A DNA stretch of 64,000 bases. Origin: Dipteris shenzhenensis. Taxonomy: Eukaryota > Polypodiophyta > Polypodiopsida > Gleicheniales. Below the pieces are notes generated by a model that saw only the letters and a program-made list of their open reading frames with translations, did no database searches and was not told where the DNA came from. Shown piece by piece: positions 1 through 11,559 of the stretch. The translations under genes were made by a program, and so were the position numbers. The DNA lies in assembly GCA_047967505.1 (NCBI GenBank), contig CM106541.1, one strand, 5' to 3'. Every line of letters starts with the position of its first letter. The first letter of the stretch is position 1.

Positions 1-110
1 CTGTTGATTGGTGGGGGGGGGGGGGGGGGCAAGGTGAAGGATGAGGGGGAGGCTGGCTGATCTTCTCCTTCCCTTTCTCCTTCCCCTTACCGAGTTGCTG
101 TTGATTGGTG
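1..110. repeat. Poly-G tract with flanking direct repeat
   Basis: A run of 17 G lies at 13-29. The 13-base sequence CTGTTGATTGGTG occurs at 1-13 and again at 98-110. Pure poly-G of this length is prone to assembly error. No gene is seen in 1-330. Confidence 0.7.
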
Positions 111-331
111 ACCACATGGGTCTCTTGCTGTAGATGGGAAGGCTTTTTTGGTCCTGTTTTGTTTCCTTTCCGTTTTCTTTTGACCTCAGTCCAGCCTTCC
201 CCTTCGGGAGGGGGTGTCAATGCCTGGCGGGGGGGATCCTGAGTTGCTTGGATGGAGGCCATCTGAGGTTCTGTCCTCGTGAAGCAAGGGCAGGAGCGCG
301 CTTGGTGCCCGAAGCCGTGGCATCTCAGACA

Positions 332-877
332 CTAATCTGGGCGACTAGTGACCATAATGCGCTGCATCACCACACCTGTGTCCGTCTCAATCTCGAACTC
401 CGAGGGGATACTCTTCGGATCTAGGACTGCCACTTTGACATGTGGCACCCCTTGGGCTACCGCCGCATCAACGAAGGCGTCCTGCATGAGCCAGCCAAAG
501 TGCGCCCCCAGGTCCTTGATGATCGGGCGAAGCTCTATTGCGAGGCCTGGGAAAATGAGGGTAACTGGATGGCGAGGAATGCGGAAGCGGGCATCGAAGT
601 CCGCTACACTGAAACCCCTATACCATGGGACCATAAGGATGATCTTCCCACCCACAGAAGTAGGGGACTGTCTGACCATATCGCTCGCAGCCTGTGCTGA
701 GGAGAGCTTGAGCCAGAAGATACCACGTCCCATGAGTGCGACCTCCTCAATGTGGCTGTCCTCAAGGTAGAGGGTGGACTGCAACCAGTCCCTGATGTCT
801 GCTCGTGAAGGGGTGTAGCCAATGACTCTCCCATAAACGGACGTCTGGGAGAAGTCAGTGGCGGCCTGCTTCACCAA
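332..877 (-). pseudogene. LINE ORF1 fragment, DUF4283-like domain
   Basis: This open frame of 181 residues has the layout of the DUF4283 domain found in ORF1 of plant L1-type LINEs: an alpha-beta N-terminal part, the block MGRGIFWLKL followed by SSAQAASDMV, then PWYRGFSVADFD and an IFPGLAIELRP segment. ORF1 proteins of this class bind element RNA. The frame stops before any CCHC zinc knuckle, so it is shorter than a normal plant LINE ORF1, and the element continues leftwards out of the window. It is preceded on the same strand by a long CT-rich leader (905-1545), the same arrangement as at 49.2-50.1 kb. It is probably a decayed copy. The family call rests on motif layout, not on a search. Confidence 0.6.
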
Positions 878-904
878 GGAGACCTGATGCTCTGTCAGTG
901 TTAT

Positions 905-1545
905 GCGGTAGGCTGATGGAGGGGGGGGGGTCTGTCTGGGCCACCGGTTCCAGGCTTATGGCTGCCATACCGCACCGACAAACTGCGAAAGCTCCAAAAG
1001 GCGGGGGAAGGAAATGGCAGAGGTGAGGGAGGGGAGAGTGGGACGGAGGCGGGAGAGGAAAGAGGGAGGGATGGAGAAGTACGGGGAAGCGGGGGGAGGA
1101 GAGGTGGTGCAGTGGGGAGCGAATGGCGAAGGGGGGAAGGAAAGGAGGAGGGAGGGGGGGGGCAGCGCAGCGCAGGGCAGGGAAGAGGAGGGAGGAGAGG
1201 GGAGGGTGTGGCAGCGCAGCGCGAGGGGGGGCGGGGAAGAAAGGAGAGGGGGGAGGGGAAGGGGGGGGGTGGGCAGCGTTGCGCAACGGTGGGGAAGTGG
1301 AGGAAGGGGGCGGGGGGGTGGTAGCGCAACGCGAGAGGGGGGAGGCGAGGAGAGGACGGAGGGGCGGAGAAGGAAGGAGAGGGGGGGGGGATGGCGGGCG
1401 GAGGAGGAGAGGGGGACGGAGGAGGCGCAGCGGCTGCGAGCTGGGAGGCGGCGGAGAGAGAGGAGGGGGAGGGGAGAGGGGGCCGCGTAGCGCGAGGGAG
1501 GGGTAGACGGGAGCGGGGGAGGAGTGGGAGCATTCGCAGGAGCTG
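905..1545 (-). repeat. CT-rich (purine on + strand) leader of a LINE
   Basis: About 640 bp are almost pure A/G on the plus strand, with recurring GCAGCGCAGCGCGAGGG-like units, for example near 1160, 1210 and 1325. Read on the minus strand it is a pyrimidine-rich sequence directly upstream of the ORF1 at 332-877. Long open frames across it (Pro/Ser/Leu-rich or Gly/Arg/Glu-rich) result from base composition. It may be the 5' untranslated region or promoter of the element. Confidence 0.55.
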
Positions 1546-1549
1546 ATTA

Positions 1550-2060
1550 CAGTTCGATCTCTAATCTGAGTTGGTGGCATAAAGCCTTATACTCATCATT
1601 ATACAAACTATTGCAAAGCACTAAGCCAAGAGGACATGGCCAAGTAGAGTGGGTGGTGTGTGCGAAGGTGTGCAGTGTGGCCTCAGAGCTTCTAGGAGTA
1701 TGATGTCCTTAAGATCTATGCGTAATATGAAAAAAGTGCAGGGTACTCAAGGGAGAGGCTATGATCGAAGTGAATGCCATGACCCATAGTGTGTACGGGC
1801 GGTGTCATTGCATGAGACATATGGTAGGGATTGGTTTCTACTAGAGAAAGGATAGGTGTGGTCAGCTCTTGGCGGTGATGGAAAGCAAGTGAATCTATCT
1901 TAGAAGGGCCATCGGTCCAAAACATTATAAATAACTATGTCATGTATCTTACCCATGTCCAAGAAGGCGTGCTCGTAAGACGTGACCGAGACTTGCCTGT
2001 CTGCACTTACTGAAAATATACATTCCTCATCTATATTAATATTTGGCAAAATAATAGAGT
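1550..2060 (-). mobile_element. LINE-B fragment, endonuclease domain
   Basis: The minus-strand translation matches the endonuclease part of the LINE-B copy at 8.6-9.9 kb in this window. The segment near 1550-1615 reads NDEYKALCHQLR against YDDECKALRRQLR at 8.8 kb, and the 1716-1925 frame continues in the same order. Stops and frameshifts show it is dead. It abuts the CT-rich leader of the neighbouring LINE, so its 3' part was lost or displaced there. Confidence 0.55.
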
Positions 2061-2129
2061 TATCACAAAAATCCAAAAGAGATGCATGTAGCCGTCCTCA
2101 CATTAAAATGTGTGTCCCGTCTCTCAACA

Positions 2130-4450
2130 GAGATCATACGCATGAGAGATGATCTGTGAAACACTGCCACTCCTCCGGATCCACGCACTCCCCGTGTCTC
2201 CCATCTCGTAGAACTGTAAATTTGCATAGCACTTCTAGGCGAGAAAAGAGTGATGTTTCCATTCCTAAAGGATTTCTAAAGTCTCTTCCAAAAGGATTTC
2301 TGCATATTAGTAAAAATTTAAAAATTCTCCCAATGAGAAGCTTTGGTGGGCTTCCGGCCTTTAAAGCGCAGCTCGAATCTCCTAGTGGTACTAGCCGTGT
2401 AATGAAGGGGAGACTCTTCTCTTGATGCCCTGCATCAATCCATTCCCATTCTCTGAGGTCCCATTGCAAATGCTTTATGGGGACACTTCCACATAGTTAG
2501 GGCCTCCATGGGCCTGGGTTAGGGTCTAGGTATGATTTGACTCCAAAAAACATTGTTCCTAATGACTAACAACTCTAACAGGATGAAATGCAATATGCGT
2601 AAGAATATCATCTGCAGATCTAGATAACCTTCCCCAGGAGTGAACATCAAAAACCAAGGTATCCCTGTCTGACCCTCATAGCAACGTGTCCCTAGAGTGA
2701 AACCTGTCACTCGGAAGAACCCAATCCAAGGGTATGCCTGCATTAATCAATTGGATTCTCCTTGCACTTCCTCCAGGTGTCTACAGAGGAAGCGCGACCT
2801 CTCTCCCATGAAGACCACTGCATATAGTGAGAAGTACCTATAGTCTCCCATTCTTGGCAAATATACTATTATTCCACATGACTGGTTGCCTGTGAATCTC
2901 TTCTCTAGAGGAAGGGGGGATCTCCAAAGAGTACTCTTGAAGATGGCCCAAGCTTTCAAGATAGCAGCCATAAGAGGGTGGGAGAAACTTTCAGATGGGA
3001 TGTGTAAAGATCCCTCTAGTACCTTTTCAATCTCACAAGTGGAAGGAGTTCAGGACTATATGCATCTCATTAGAGAATCCTCCCCATGTTCTTGCCCTAG
3101 AAAGTGTTCTCTGATGACCACCTTGCATGATAAGTCTTGCTATGCAAGTCCTGATTGAAAATATTGAGGCCAGCTTTCCACTTGGGTAGGATAAGAGCTC
3201 CCAAGCTACCCTGACTCTGGTTTCTGTTGAACAATCTAGAACACTCCAAATAAAATGCCTTATTGATCTTTTGAGCTGAGTGATACAGTCCCTAGAATGG
3301 CACCAACAAGAACAAATAAACCAAGCCATGGCCAACAATACTTGGTTGACCACCACTATCCTGGAAGCGAGATCAAGTTTGGCTGACCTCCAAAAAAGAA
3401 GCTTCCTTTTGAAACTCTCCAGCACTCGAGTGAATTGTTGTGATGGAGATATGCCCACAGTGACATGGCAGCCCAGGTTCATGAGAGGGATACCCTTGTG
3501 GATCTAAGTAAAACTAAAAACGTGGCCCCATCTTGGAGTGTCCTCATCACTAATCCAAAATCCATTGGATTTGTTGTGCAGTTGTTGCAATGCAAAAAAA
3601 ATCCAAGGTTGCTCTAAAGGATGTAAGGTTTTGTGTGTTGGCATTTAAAAAAACAGCAGTATGATCAGCCAACTCACTATTCAAGAGCTCCTCATCCTGT
3701 CTAAGTGGAAGTCTCAGCCCGATAATGTCCACCTGGGATTTCCAAAATCTGCTCATTGCTTCAGCCACAAATAAATACAAGAAAAGGGCAAGAGGGCATC
3801 CTTGTCGAACTGATGTGGAAATCTGAAATCTCTCCCTCCTTTCTCCTCTAATTAGCACTTGGTTGTGGGCTGATTTTTATAAGGAGGAAACCCCTCTTAT
3901 CCATGCATCTGAGAATCCAAAGCATGCAAGGGTACCTTCCAAAAAACCTCCAATCTACTCTATAATATGCCTTTTCAAAATCCAATAGTAGAATGGCAAG
4001 GCGCAAGCCACTCTACATAGCCCAATTGAAAGCTTCCCAGAAAGAAAAAATATTATAAAAAATGCTTTACCATGCACGAATCCAGTTTGCATATCGTGAA
4101 TAAGATCAGCAAGAATGGGCTGCAAACGCCGATTGATTGCTTTGGCCAAAATCTTGTAAAATGTTCCGGACAAAGTGTCTTCATTGGGAAATGAAAAATT
4201 TGCAACCTCCCTTTGGGATAAGATGAATGAGACCCTACATAAGTAAATCGGGCATTGTACCGGAGTCCAACACGCGCTGCAGGGCTGAGGTAACATGGTC
4301 CCCAATTGTATCTGAGAAAGCAATAAAAAATGGAGCGTTTGGTGGGCTAGGTGGCTTGTCACATTGTAGAGTGAGTGGGAGTAGTGTGGTCGGAGAATTA
4401 TCGCTGAAGGAACTGCATGTCTCTGGGGTCTCTACAATCAAGGGTCCCAT
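2130..4450 (-). mobile_element. LINE-A, degenerate ORF2 (RT to zf-RVT region)
   Basis: Broken minus-strand frames follow the order of a plant L1-type ORF2. From 4450 downward they give an RT start (KILAKAINRRLQPIL, then an MQTGFVHGK block), the RT palm at 3858-3550 (SVRQGCPLALFLYLFVAEAM and LADHTAVF, the latter in place of the usual (F/L)ADD), the thumb and connection at 3482-3033 (VNQVLLAMAWFICSCW), and the C-terminal region at 2971-2134 (QWDLREWEWIDAG). No endonuclease or ORF1 is attached. Many frameshifts and the changed catalytic motif make it a non-autonomous relic. Confidence 0.8.
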
Positions 4451-4559
4451 AGCTAGCGTCTTTGATCATCCTTGAGATTAGCAACAATGCAAAAGTGAAG
4501 GCTTTGACATAATGTGGGAGTATTGCTCTCCGACATTCTTTTATAAATTGCAACAATCG

Positions 4560-4680
4560 ACTCTGGATATTCCTTAGGAGTAGAGAAAATCCCTCTTTTA
4601 TTTTGGCTTTCTATTGATAGAGGGATTGCAGTGAACCAGTGGGGGTCTAGGTTTGGGGCAGATTAGATTTTAACTCATTA
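4560..4680 (+). mobile_element. LINE-A fragment, zf-RVT region
   Basis: This short plus-strand stretch translates to a WLSIDRGIAVN-like peptide. It corresponds to WLSIHGRIAVNLWRSRFGAD in the better copy at 27.4 kb. It is a small isolated fragment in the opposite orientation to its left neighbour. Confidence 0.5.
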
Positions 4681-4739
4681 CCTTTCTATTGAGGAGACCG
4701 AAGGACAAATTGATGTAATGGGATCATACCTAGGTTCAT

Positions 4740-5018
4740 AAGGTCTATGGTTGAGTGTGTGTGAACACATAGTGTGTGTAGGAGTGCTTGAGTTAGGTGT
4801 GATTGATGATGTGTCAGTTAGTAGGTGCGAATGAGTGAATCTAGGAGTGTGGTGTGTGATTGAGAGATGTTTGTGGATCTAGAGATGCTCTCTTGAGCTC
4901 ACATATGATGTCACTCTTGGATGTTACTTGTGTCTATATATTGGGCATATCTCTCATGAATAAACACCCCCTTTCCATCATCTTGGTCTCTCCATCTTGT
5001 CTCCATGCTACTCCAACA
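4740..5018 (+). repeat. Probable LTR of a copia-like element (left limit uncertain)
   Basis: The stretch has a TATA-like CTATATATT near 4953, AATAAA near 4959-4965, and ends in CA at 5018, two bases before a primer-binding site. This is the normal layout of an LTR that ends just before the PBS. The left limit is a guess, since no second copy was found in the window. Confidence 0.5.
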
Positions 5019-5020
5019 TG

Positions 5021-5033
5021 TGCTATCAGAGCC
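5021..5033 (+). other. Primer-binding site (initiator tRNA-Met type), one mismatch
   Basis: TGCTATCAGAGCC differs by one base from the plant copia primer site TGGTATCAGAGCC. It lies two bases after the CA that ends the putative LTR. Confidence 0.6.
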
Positions 5034-5700
5034 TTTCCACCCTCCTTGAGCCTCCACCCATGTCCGAGTGCCACGTCCTCATCATCTTCTTCAACCTTCT
5101 TCCACCTCTTCCAAGTCTATCCCATTTTCCCCAATTCTTCCATAATCTTGCACAATCGATTTCTCCACATCCGATTGTTAACTTTCGAAATCCTTCCGGC
5201 TGCAGCTTCCCCATGCTAGGGCGCACCTTTCCACCGTTGGGATCGATGGAATTGTACTCTGAGCTACCGTGCCACCTTGTTCTTTGGTCGTCGAACTTCC
5301 TTAAAATTCCGCATCTACAGTCACAATTTCGACCTGCCCTATTAGCCGCACTTGGACAACACTTAGGGCTAGCTGCAACCAGAATTTGAGCTCAATACGA
5401 TCACAGACGAGGGAGATATCACTGTTTCTTTGGCGGACTTTTCTGATGTAATGCTGGATTACTGTGCGCACTATTTCGCCCATCCTTTGTGCTGCTAGTA
5501 GGCCTCAGTAAGGGCTTTCATTTCCATCCAAAAGCCCCTTGGTTGCTACTTAGGATAGGTCGAATTTGATCCTCCAGTCTCTGTTTGCTCGATTTGGGGG
5601 TTTCTCTGAAATCTCCTTCATGGCTGGAGCATTGCAAGTGGTTAGATGTTCAAAAGTTTCCTTGTTTATCATTTTCCACTTTTGCTTTTGCTAGTAGATG
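5034..5700 (+). mobile_element. Leader and early coding remnant of the LTR element
   Basis: The sequence downstream of the primer site holds an open frame to about 5389 with no recognised domain, then interrupted sequence. By position it should be leader plus the start of gag. No protease, integrase or RT follows before LINE sequence begins at 5755, so this is a truncated element. Confidence 0.4.
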
Positions 5701-5754
5701 CTGCGGAAGGCCCCTATATGCTCCCCCAAATTGCCTTTAAGTTCTGTACAGTAC

Positions 5755-5866
5755 CTGTCCAAATAGTGGCCAAAGTGTGTGCCTTTGCATGATGTATTTC
5801 TCCTGGAGCTTTGCTCTTGGAGTTTCTTTCATACTTAACAGAAGTTCATGTTTTGGGGGACAAAAA
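5755..5866 (+). mobile_element. LINE-A 3' end fragment
   Basis: The stretch contains TTTGCTCTTGGAGTTTCTTT, then CATACTTAACAGAAGTTCAT and an A-rich end (ACAAAAAAAG). The same terminal sequence ends the LINE-A copies at 14.5, 25.4, 42.7 and 44.5 kb. It sits tail to tail with the minus-strand copy starting at about 5890. Confidence 0.65.
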
Positions 5867-5889
5867 AAGAAATGGAGATTCTTCTTTCT

Positions 5890-7051
5890 TTTTTCTTTTT
5901 TTTTTCACAAAACCCGCAAGAGCGAAAACTTAAGGCGGCAATATATCATGTGGTGCTTGAGAAAACACCCCTCAAAAGAAGGTGGAAAACAACCAAGGTT
6001 GAGGTTGAAAATGCCATCTCAATCCTGTAGTCTTCTCAGAGAAGAAAGGGAAGCCCCCGCATTCTCTAAAAAATATAGCTCTCCTAGCAAAGGTTGCATG
6101 TAAGGACCCTTGCATGGTCACCCATATGGCCATCGGTGTATGTATAGTGTCTGTCCATATCCTGGCCAAGGTATAAGAAGGGTGGACTTGGGATCCATCC
6201 AAAGCCTGTATGAATTTGGCTCTCCAAATATGCCGCGCTGTAATACTCGCCAATATCTCCCAAGAAGAGTCCAGAGACGCATTTACAAGTCTGAAAAGTG
6301 AAGCCGAAACATCATCCAGAAAGCATGGCTCAACTAAATGGTGCCCTGGAGGGCCTCCAACCTCTACAGCTTAATTGTAATCTCCTGGAATTACTAACAG
6401 TGTAACGAAAGAAGGAAAGGCTCTTCTCTCCGCGCCCTTCATCAATCCCTTCCCATTCCTCGGGATTCCATTGCAAGTACTTTATGGGAACACCCCCATA
6501 AAGCCACAATCTCCACACTCCCAGGGTAACAAGACATAGGTGAGTGTCAAAGTACCACTCTTTGTCCGAGCTATGCAACAACAAACCAACAATCCTAACC
6601 GGCTGAAATGGAATCTGTAATAAAACATTTCAGTCGATCTGGATAGCTTGCCACCCCTGAGGACATCAAAGACCAGGGCATTCTCATCCACTCCACAGAC
6701 TGCAATAACATGTAGAGGATTGCCTGCTCCAATGAATGCACCCAGCGAAGTGGAACATGAAATAGGCATATCATGTGTTTCCATCCAATCCATTGGAATG
6801 GTGTCTTCAATCTGCTGAATTCTGCCTACGCTCCCTCTGAGATGGCTTACTAATTGGTTCTTATGCTCCTTTGGAAGCTTTTTGAAAGCTTTCTAGGATC
6901 CCACTATGGAGGCATGACCCCTCTCCCACTTGGACCTCTCAAGAGTACTCTTCAGAGAGTTTCCCCTTCCTCCCGTGAGGAGATAGATAGGCAACCTGTC
7001 ATGTGGAACAACAACAGCAACCTGTCATGTGGAACAACAACATGTTTGATG
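5890..7051 (-). mobile_element. LINE-A copy A2, 3' segment (element continues at 11879 and 13669)
   Basis: This is the 3' part of a minus-strand LINE-A. Its tail is the oligo-T near 5897-5908. The 6253-5972 frame includes ARHIWRAKFIQALDGSQVHP, the C-terminal block also seen at 27.8 kb. The 6810-6482 frames match the central ORF2 region. From about 6925 to 7051 the sequence is inverted relative to other copies. The element is interrupted at about 7051 by a complete LINE-B (7052-11878), resumes at 11879-12362, is interrupted again, and ends near 14480. Confidence 0.75.
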
Positions 7052-7130
7052 ATCATGGTAGAAAGAAAGAAAGAAAGAAAGTTTATTAAAGTCTTCGGAA
7101 GACCGATGGGTCTATGAGACTGTGAAAATC
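7052..7130 (-). other. LINE-B 3' terminus: hairpin plus TTTC-repeat tail
   Basis: In element sense the end reads GACCCATCG, then GTCTTCCGAAGAC (a perfect inverted repeat around one base), then TTTAATAAAC and repeats of TTTC. The same end is present at 30895-30937 and 42123-42165, and related ends at 36184-36270, 36530-36599 and 39160-39221. A 3' hairpin plus simple repeat is the kind of signal some LINE reverse transcriptases recognise. Confidence 0.6.
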
Positions 7131-7381
7131 CTGATACAACGAGCTGTGGTAGTGGAGCTACTAAACGAGCGTCCATACCAATGCAAAATGCAAAATGCAA
7201 AAAATGCAAAAATGTAGAATGGTAGTACTAAGTCCTAAGTACAACATAGTCATGTCGATGGTCGACTATATATCAATCTCATCATCATCATCAATATCAT
7301 CATCATCCCCAGCAACAGCAAGATATCAGGATGGATGAGGTAGTGGAGACATGAAGTTGGCAATTGAGTGTTGTCGGCCAC

Positions 7382-7926
7382 TCAGAGGTGCGGTCTTGGC
7401 ATGTCTCTTGGTTGTAGCTCTGCGTCTAGCCGCTCCACGCGGGCCCACTCTATATCCGACAAGTCTGGCCCCCAACAAGGGCTGCCGTACATCCCCGCTG
7501 GGAGAGCCAAGGAGTAAAAAAGCAACCCCTTGGTGCGTGGATCCTGAAAGTATGAGCGGAAGCACTGGCTCTCTAGCCTGGCCAATGAGGCATACCCTCT
7601 ACTCAAGCGTGCCTGCATCGCGGGTCTCATAGTGAAGCTCAGTCCGAAGAAGATAACCCCAAGATAAGTATATGATGAAACTATCCCAACAGATGACCCC
7701 GCAAATGTGAACTGCTCCTGACGCATGATGGCTCGAGATGTATTGAAGATCATGACCTTGGTTTTACCCAGGTTGACCTTCAAATCATGAGACTCACAAA
7801 AGGACTGTAGTGCGTCTAGGTGTCTCTGAAGCCCCTCTACTGAGGAAGACAAGAGAGCCATGTCATCTGCATAGAGCAAAATCTGGATCAGCGTGCCTGC
7901 AAGAGAGCAACCTACACCCCCCTGTG
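7382..7926 (-). pseudogene. LINE-B ORF2, RT palm and following region
   Basis: This frame contains LLYADDMALL, the RT catalytic motif with both aspartates, followed by LKVNLGKTKVMIF, the conserved downstream K-x-MIF block, and TYLGVIFFG and MYGSPCWGPDL further on. The copy at 29.2-29.66 kb matches it residue by residue over most of its length. Upstream RT motifs lie in the adjacent inverted block, so no continuous RT can be made. Confidence 0.75.
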
Positions 7927-8640
7927 TCACTCACTGACACCCAGATGTGGTTTGATTATGCATGCACACTTCATGAGATCCCAAATCAGCCGGTCCCTAG
8001 CCTCTCTCACATGCCTCGTCCCACATCCTGCACCCTCTTCACTAGAGGAGGGGTAAAGGATGCTGCAATGAAACTTCATAATGGCTGAGCGAAGGATCAT
8101 GAGGGACTATGCACTGAGTTCATTGCATATGGGATTAACCTCCTAGCCCCGATCTTAGCAAAGCTTTTTAATGAAGCAGTTTGTTTGGGATTTCCACACA
8201 CACAGGACCATTATGATTGGACATGTCATGTCCAAGATTTATGCATCAGTACTTGACTCTGAGGTTAGCAGACTTGCAGAGTGTCGAGGACTTAGAGCAG
8301 CAGGACAGGCTGGGTTCCGGCGTGATCATGGAACCATGGATCACATTCTCACGCTCAGATGTATCATCGAGGAGGCGAGGTCACGGAAGCAGAGGGTTTA
8401 TTGTTGCTTTGTGGATTTTCGCAAGGCATTTAACACGGTCTCGAGAGCCCGCCTCATACGCCGCCTATAGGACTTGGGTTATGACCAGGAGATCATTTGG
8501 GCTGTCATGGCACTTTACGAGAGAGTTTCTAGCAGAGTTCGGGTAGGGTGTGGGTGGACAGACGAGATCATGAGTACCATCGAGGGCTGCCTATCTTTTT
8601 TGGCCTCTACATTGATGAGCTTGAGACAGTGATGCAGACG
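7927..8640 (+). mobile_element. Inverted 0.7-kb block of LINE-B (fingers of RT)
   Basis: The plus-strand frames carry MPRPTSCTLFTRGGVKDA, KDHEGLCTEFIAYGIN and RVYCCFVDFRKAFNTV (RT motif A with its aspartate). The uninverted copy at 25437-26547 shows that this block normally sits between the end of the endonuclease linker and the YADD region, in the same direction as both. Here only this block is flipped. Confidence 0.75.
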
Positions 8641-9935
8641 GAGGGGACCGTCCTTCTAGAAATCTGTGCCAGAAGTCCTTAGAGTTGTTACTAAACAAAA
8701 TGTTCAGTAGCTCCTCCTTGTTTCGACGAACGAAGTCTAGTTTCTTCCTCCGTACCAGTCTACGGTATTCAGGTAGCGTATTTGGTGCGCTCGGAAGACT
8801 ATTTTTGGTTTCGAATCTGAGTTGACGGCGTAAGGCCTTACACTCATCATCGTACCAACTATTACAGGGTACGCTTACAGGGGGTGGTAGGCGGGTGGAG
8901 CGGGAGGTGTGGGGAAAAGCGTGAATGGCAGCCTCGTGTAGTGAGCAGGTGACAAGGGCAGCACGATCCTCTAAAAGGGGTATGAAGTCAATATAAGCGA
9001 GAAGTATGTATAGATGGCCAGAGTAAGAAGGTGAGTGATCCCGATCAAAGCGTATATCGTGGTAGGTGGAGCAAGTACTGAGTGGGGTGGAAGGTGCTGT
9101 GCGAAGGGAGGTGGAGATGCGAAAGAAAAGGTATGTATGATCAGCCCCTGGGGGGAGAGGTGCTACAGTGAAGTCAGTAATGCGAGATGTGAAGACAGGG
9201 GATCCCATGATGTAATCAACAACAATGGAGCCCCCCCCATGTGGAAAGCATGTGAAACCACCTGAAGCGGGCCATTTGTCAAGACCATTATAGATAATGA
9301 GATCATGCATCCTCCCTAGGTTTAATAGGGTGTGCCCAGAGGATGAGAATGGACCTCGCCTATCAGCCGAAACCCATAGCATACCTGCCTCCTCAAGGTC
9401 AACATCTGGTAGTAGAGTGGAATCATCTCTGAAATCAAGAAGTGGTACCTGACGGGCCCTTGTCCTCGCGTTGAAGTCCCCCACTAGAAGGACTTCTCCG
9501 TGGCTAGAAAAGTCAACAATGGACTGATAAAGGGCAGTAAATGGGGATGTCTCATCATCACCTCGAATATCTCTAGCAAAGTGGGAGGTCTCCGGGGGGA
9601 AGTAGCAAACTACGACAAATAGATCCTGGCTGTCCATGTGTCGTATCCGGATCCAAAGAAATCTGGAATGTGTATCTCTCTGCTCTACTGAAATGATCCC
9701 TCGAAGTGTGGGACTGCAACTCCACGTGAACCTCGAACTCCTCCTGTACCCCTCGTCTCATCTCTGTAGGCAAACTCCCATGTATATCCGCTGACTATTG
9801 GAAGAGGGCGTTCTGGACTCTGATGTGTCTCTGTATAGAAGACTATGTCGTGGCCTGTATAGGATTCCGAGAAGTTCCCTGGTTCTGACCATAAGGTACC
9901 ATTACAGTTCCAAATGGTGCAGGACAGGGTCTCGG
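8641..9935 (-). pseudogene. LINE-B ORF2, apurinic-type endonuclease domain
   Basis: The start near 9930 reads TIWNCNGTLWSEPGN, followed by DIVFYTETHQSPERP (the ET of the catalytic glutamate motif). One frame break separates this from the 348-residue frame at 9637-8591, which has VLLVGDFNART (GDFN motif), VDYIMGS and a later ADHTYL with the catalytic histidine. This is the exonuclease-endonuclease-phosphatase fold that nicks target DNA for priming. The C-terminal part (NSWYDDECKALRRQL, then KDFWHRFLEGR) is the linker to RT. It matches the copies at 1.55-2.06, 26.4-26.5 and 36.6-37.8 kb. Confidence 0.75.
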
Positions 9936-10166
9936 ATATCTGTATGTGGGGGAGGGGGCAGGTGTCCTACGGGGGCCTGTAAGTTATGGTCCCTCTCGTA
10001 CCACTGTCCACTTCCCCTCCTTTCGGGCCTGATTCCGCTGCTGTAGCAAAGAGCGCCTCTCCTCAACCTGTAGAGCTGTGAGGTCCTCATCCATAGAGAT
10101 TGCTGGATAATCTCAAAGGACTGACCTGCGTCGTAGAGCTGAAAGTCGTGCCCGAGTGTCATGAAA

Positions 10167-11464
10167 TCATATGATCAGGGGTTGCTCTCGGTTGGGATCT
10201 CTCCCCACCCGCCATGCCCTCTCTATCCAGTGCTCAGCCACACCCAGGGTAGCGGTCACGAACGCAGTCGCATCTACCATCGGTGTAGCCTTAGTGCGTG
10301 GGATCCTGCATACTCTAATGTTGAGAGCCTTATTGGCTCTCTGCTGCTGCTCTATGAGGGTAGCCAAAACGGCGACCCTTGCGGGTTCCCGTTTGGCCAC
10401 GTCAACCCATCTGGAAGTCTCCTCAATAGCAAATTGCATGCTCGCAATCTGTGCCTTGACCACCGGGGTACTCCCTGGGGCAGTGTGTATGACTGTGACC
10501 TCCTGTCGGAGTTGCATGATATCCTGTCTGAGTCCCTGAATAAGACCCGCTTGCTCCCGAATGGCCCTAGCCTGCTCTTGTATGATGCGGCTCTGCTCCT
10601 GGTTGAAGCAGACTTGCTCCCGTGTGAAGTGAGCTAGCTCCATCTCACGCTCATGGAAACTATGTATCTCTGTGAGTAGGGTCTCATGGGCCTTTGGTGT
10701 ATCAGTCCACCCATGTCCATGCTGAAACTGTGGTGACTGTGGCATGAAAGAGTGGGACTGAGTCCGAAAACTGGACGGTGGCTGAGTGAGGAATGGAGAT
10801 GACAGTGGAATGGATGAGGCGGTCCCAACGGGGTGTTCCCAACGGGGTGTGGGAGGATGGGCTGACTGAGAGGGAGAGGGGAGAGTGAAGCGTAATGCGG
10901 CACAGTGTATGACACCTCCGAAGTAGGGGTCATAAGCTGTGCGAGAGCTGTAACAGGAGAAGAGGGAAAGGGAACAACAACCGGCGCCATGGGCATGAGT
11001 CTGTCACTGATCGTAGATGTAGATGGAGCTGAGACTGGAACTAGAGCTGGGCCTGAAGTGGGGACTGAAGTCGAAGTAGAGACAGAGATAGAGGGAGCTG
11101 AGGTTGGAGCTGAAAACGAAACTGACACTATAGCGGGAGTTGAGGTTGAGGTTGAGGTTGAGGTAGAGATAGAGGCTGAAGAAGTTGAGGTGGGTCCTAC
11201 GTTTGCCTTGCTGTCTACCCCGAGTCCACTTCGGTTGTAACGTGTGTTCACATCCTCCAAATTCAGTTGTGTTTGCTTTTTTTTGTTGTTGTTATTTTCG
11301 TCTTTCCTGGCTTTGTCCCCCATTTCTGTTGGGGTGCGGGTGCAGATCTTAGTGTTAGTGTTCAGCCGGGAGCGGGAGCACCGGTCCCCCCCCATAATGG
11401 GAGGCACGTTCAGTGCGAGGTGGTGGAGAGAGAGGGCGGAAGCCTGAAGTGGAGAGGTAGCCAA
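10167..11464 (-). pseudogene. LINE-B ORF1: Ser/Thr-rich N-terminus, coiled coil, RNA-binding domain
   Basis: Two overlapping minus frames make up ORF1. The upstream one (11464-10634) is low-complexity, with STSTSTSTSTPA-like runs and proline. The downstream one (10745-10167) has heptads rich in Q, E and R (QEQSRIIQEQARAIREQAGL) predicted to coil, then a domain with NKALNIRVCRIPR, a GVAEHWIERAWRVGR block and NREQPLII. The latter resembles the RRM-like domain of L1 ORF1p, where the arginines contact RNA. A trimeric RNA-packaging protein would be the family role. The frame change near 10.7 kb may be a real frameshift. Confidence 0.65.
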
Positions 11465-11559
11465 GAGGTGGAGAAGGAGGAGAGGCTAAGATGGCGAGGA
11501 TTTTTTTAAAAAAAAAAGTGGTTGTGTTTATTTTATTTTTTTTGGGAAGTTCAAAAAAA

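Noticed and set aside
855-1580. Long Pro/Ser/Leu-rich and Gly/Arg/Glu-rich frames on both strands
   Set aside because: They come from a purine/pyrimidine-skewed tract that lacks stops in all frames. No domain, and they overlap in several frames at once.
10905-11240. Plus-strand frame with VEVEVEVEIE repeats
   Set aside because: It is the antisense shadow of the Ser/Thr repeats in LINE-B ORF1.
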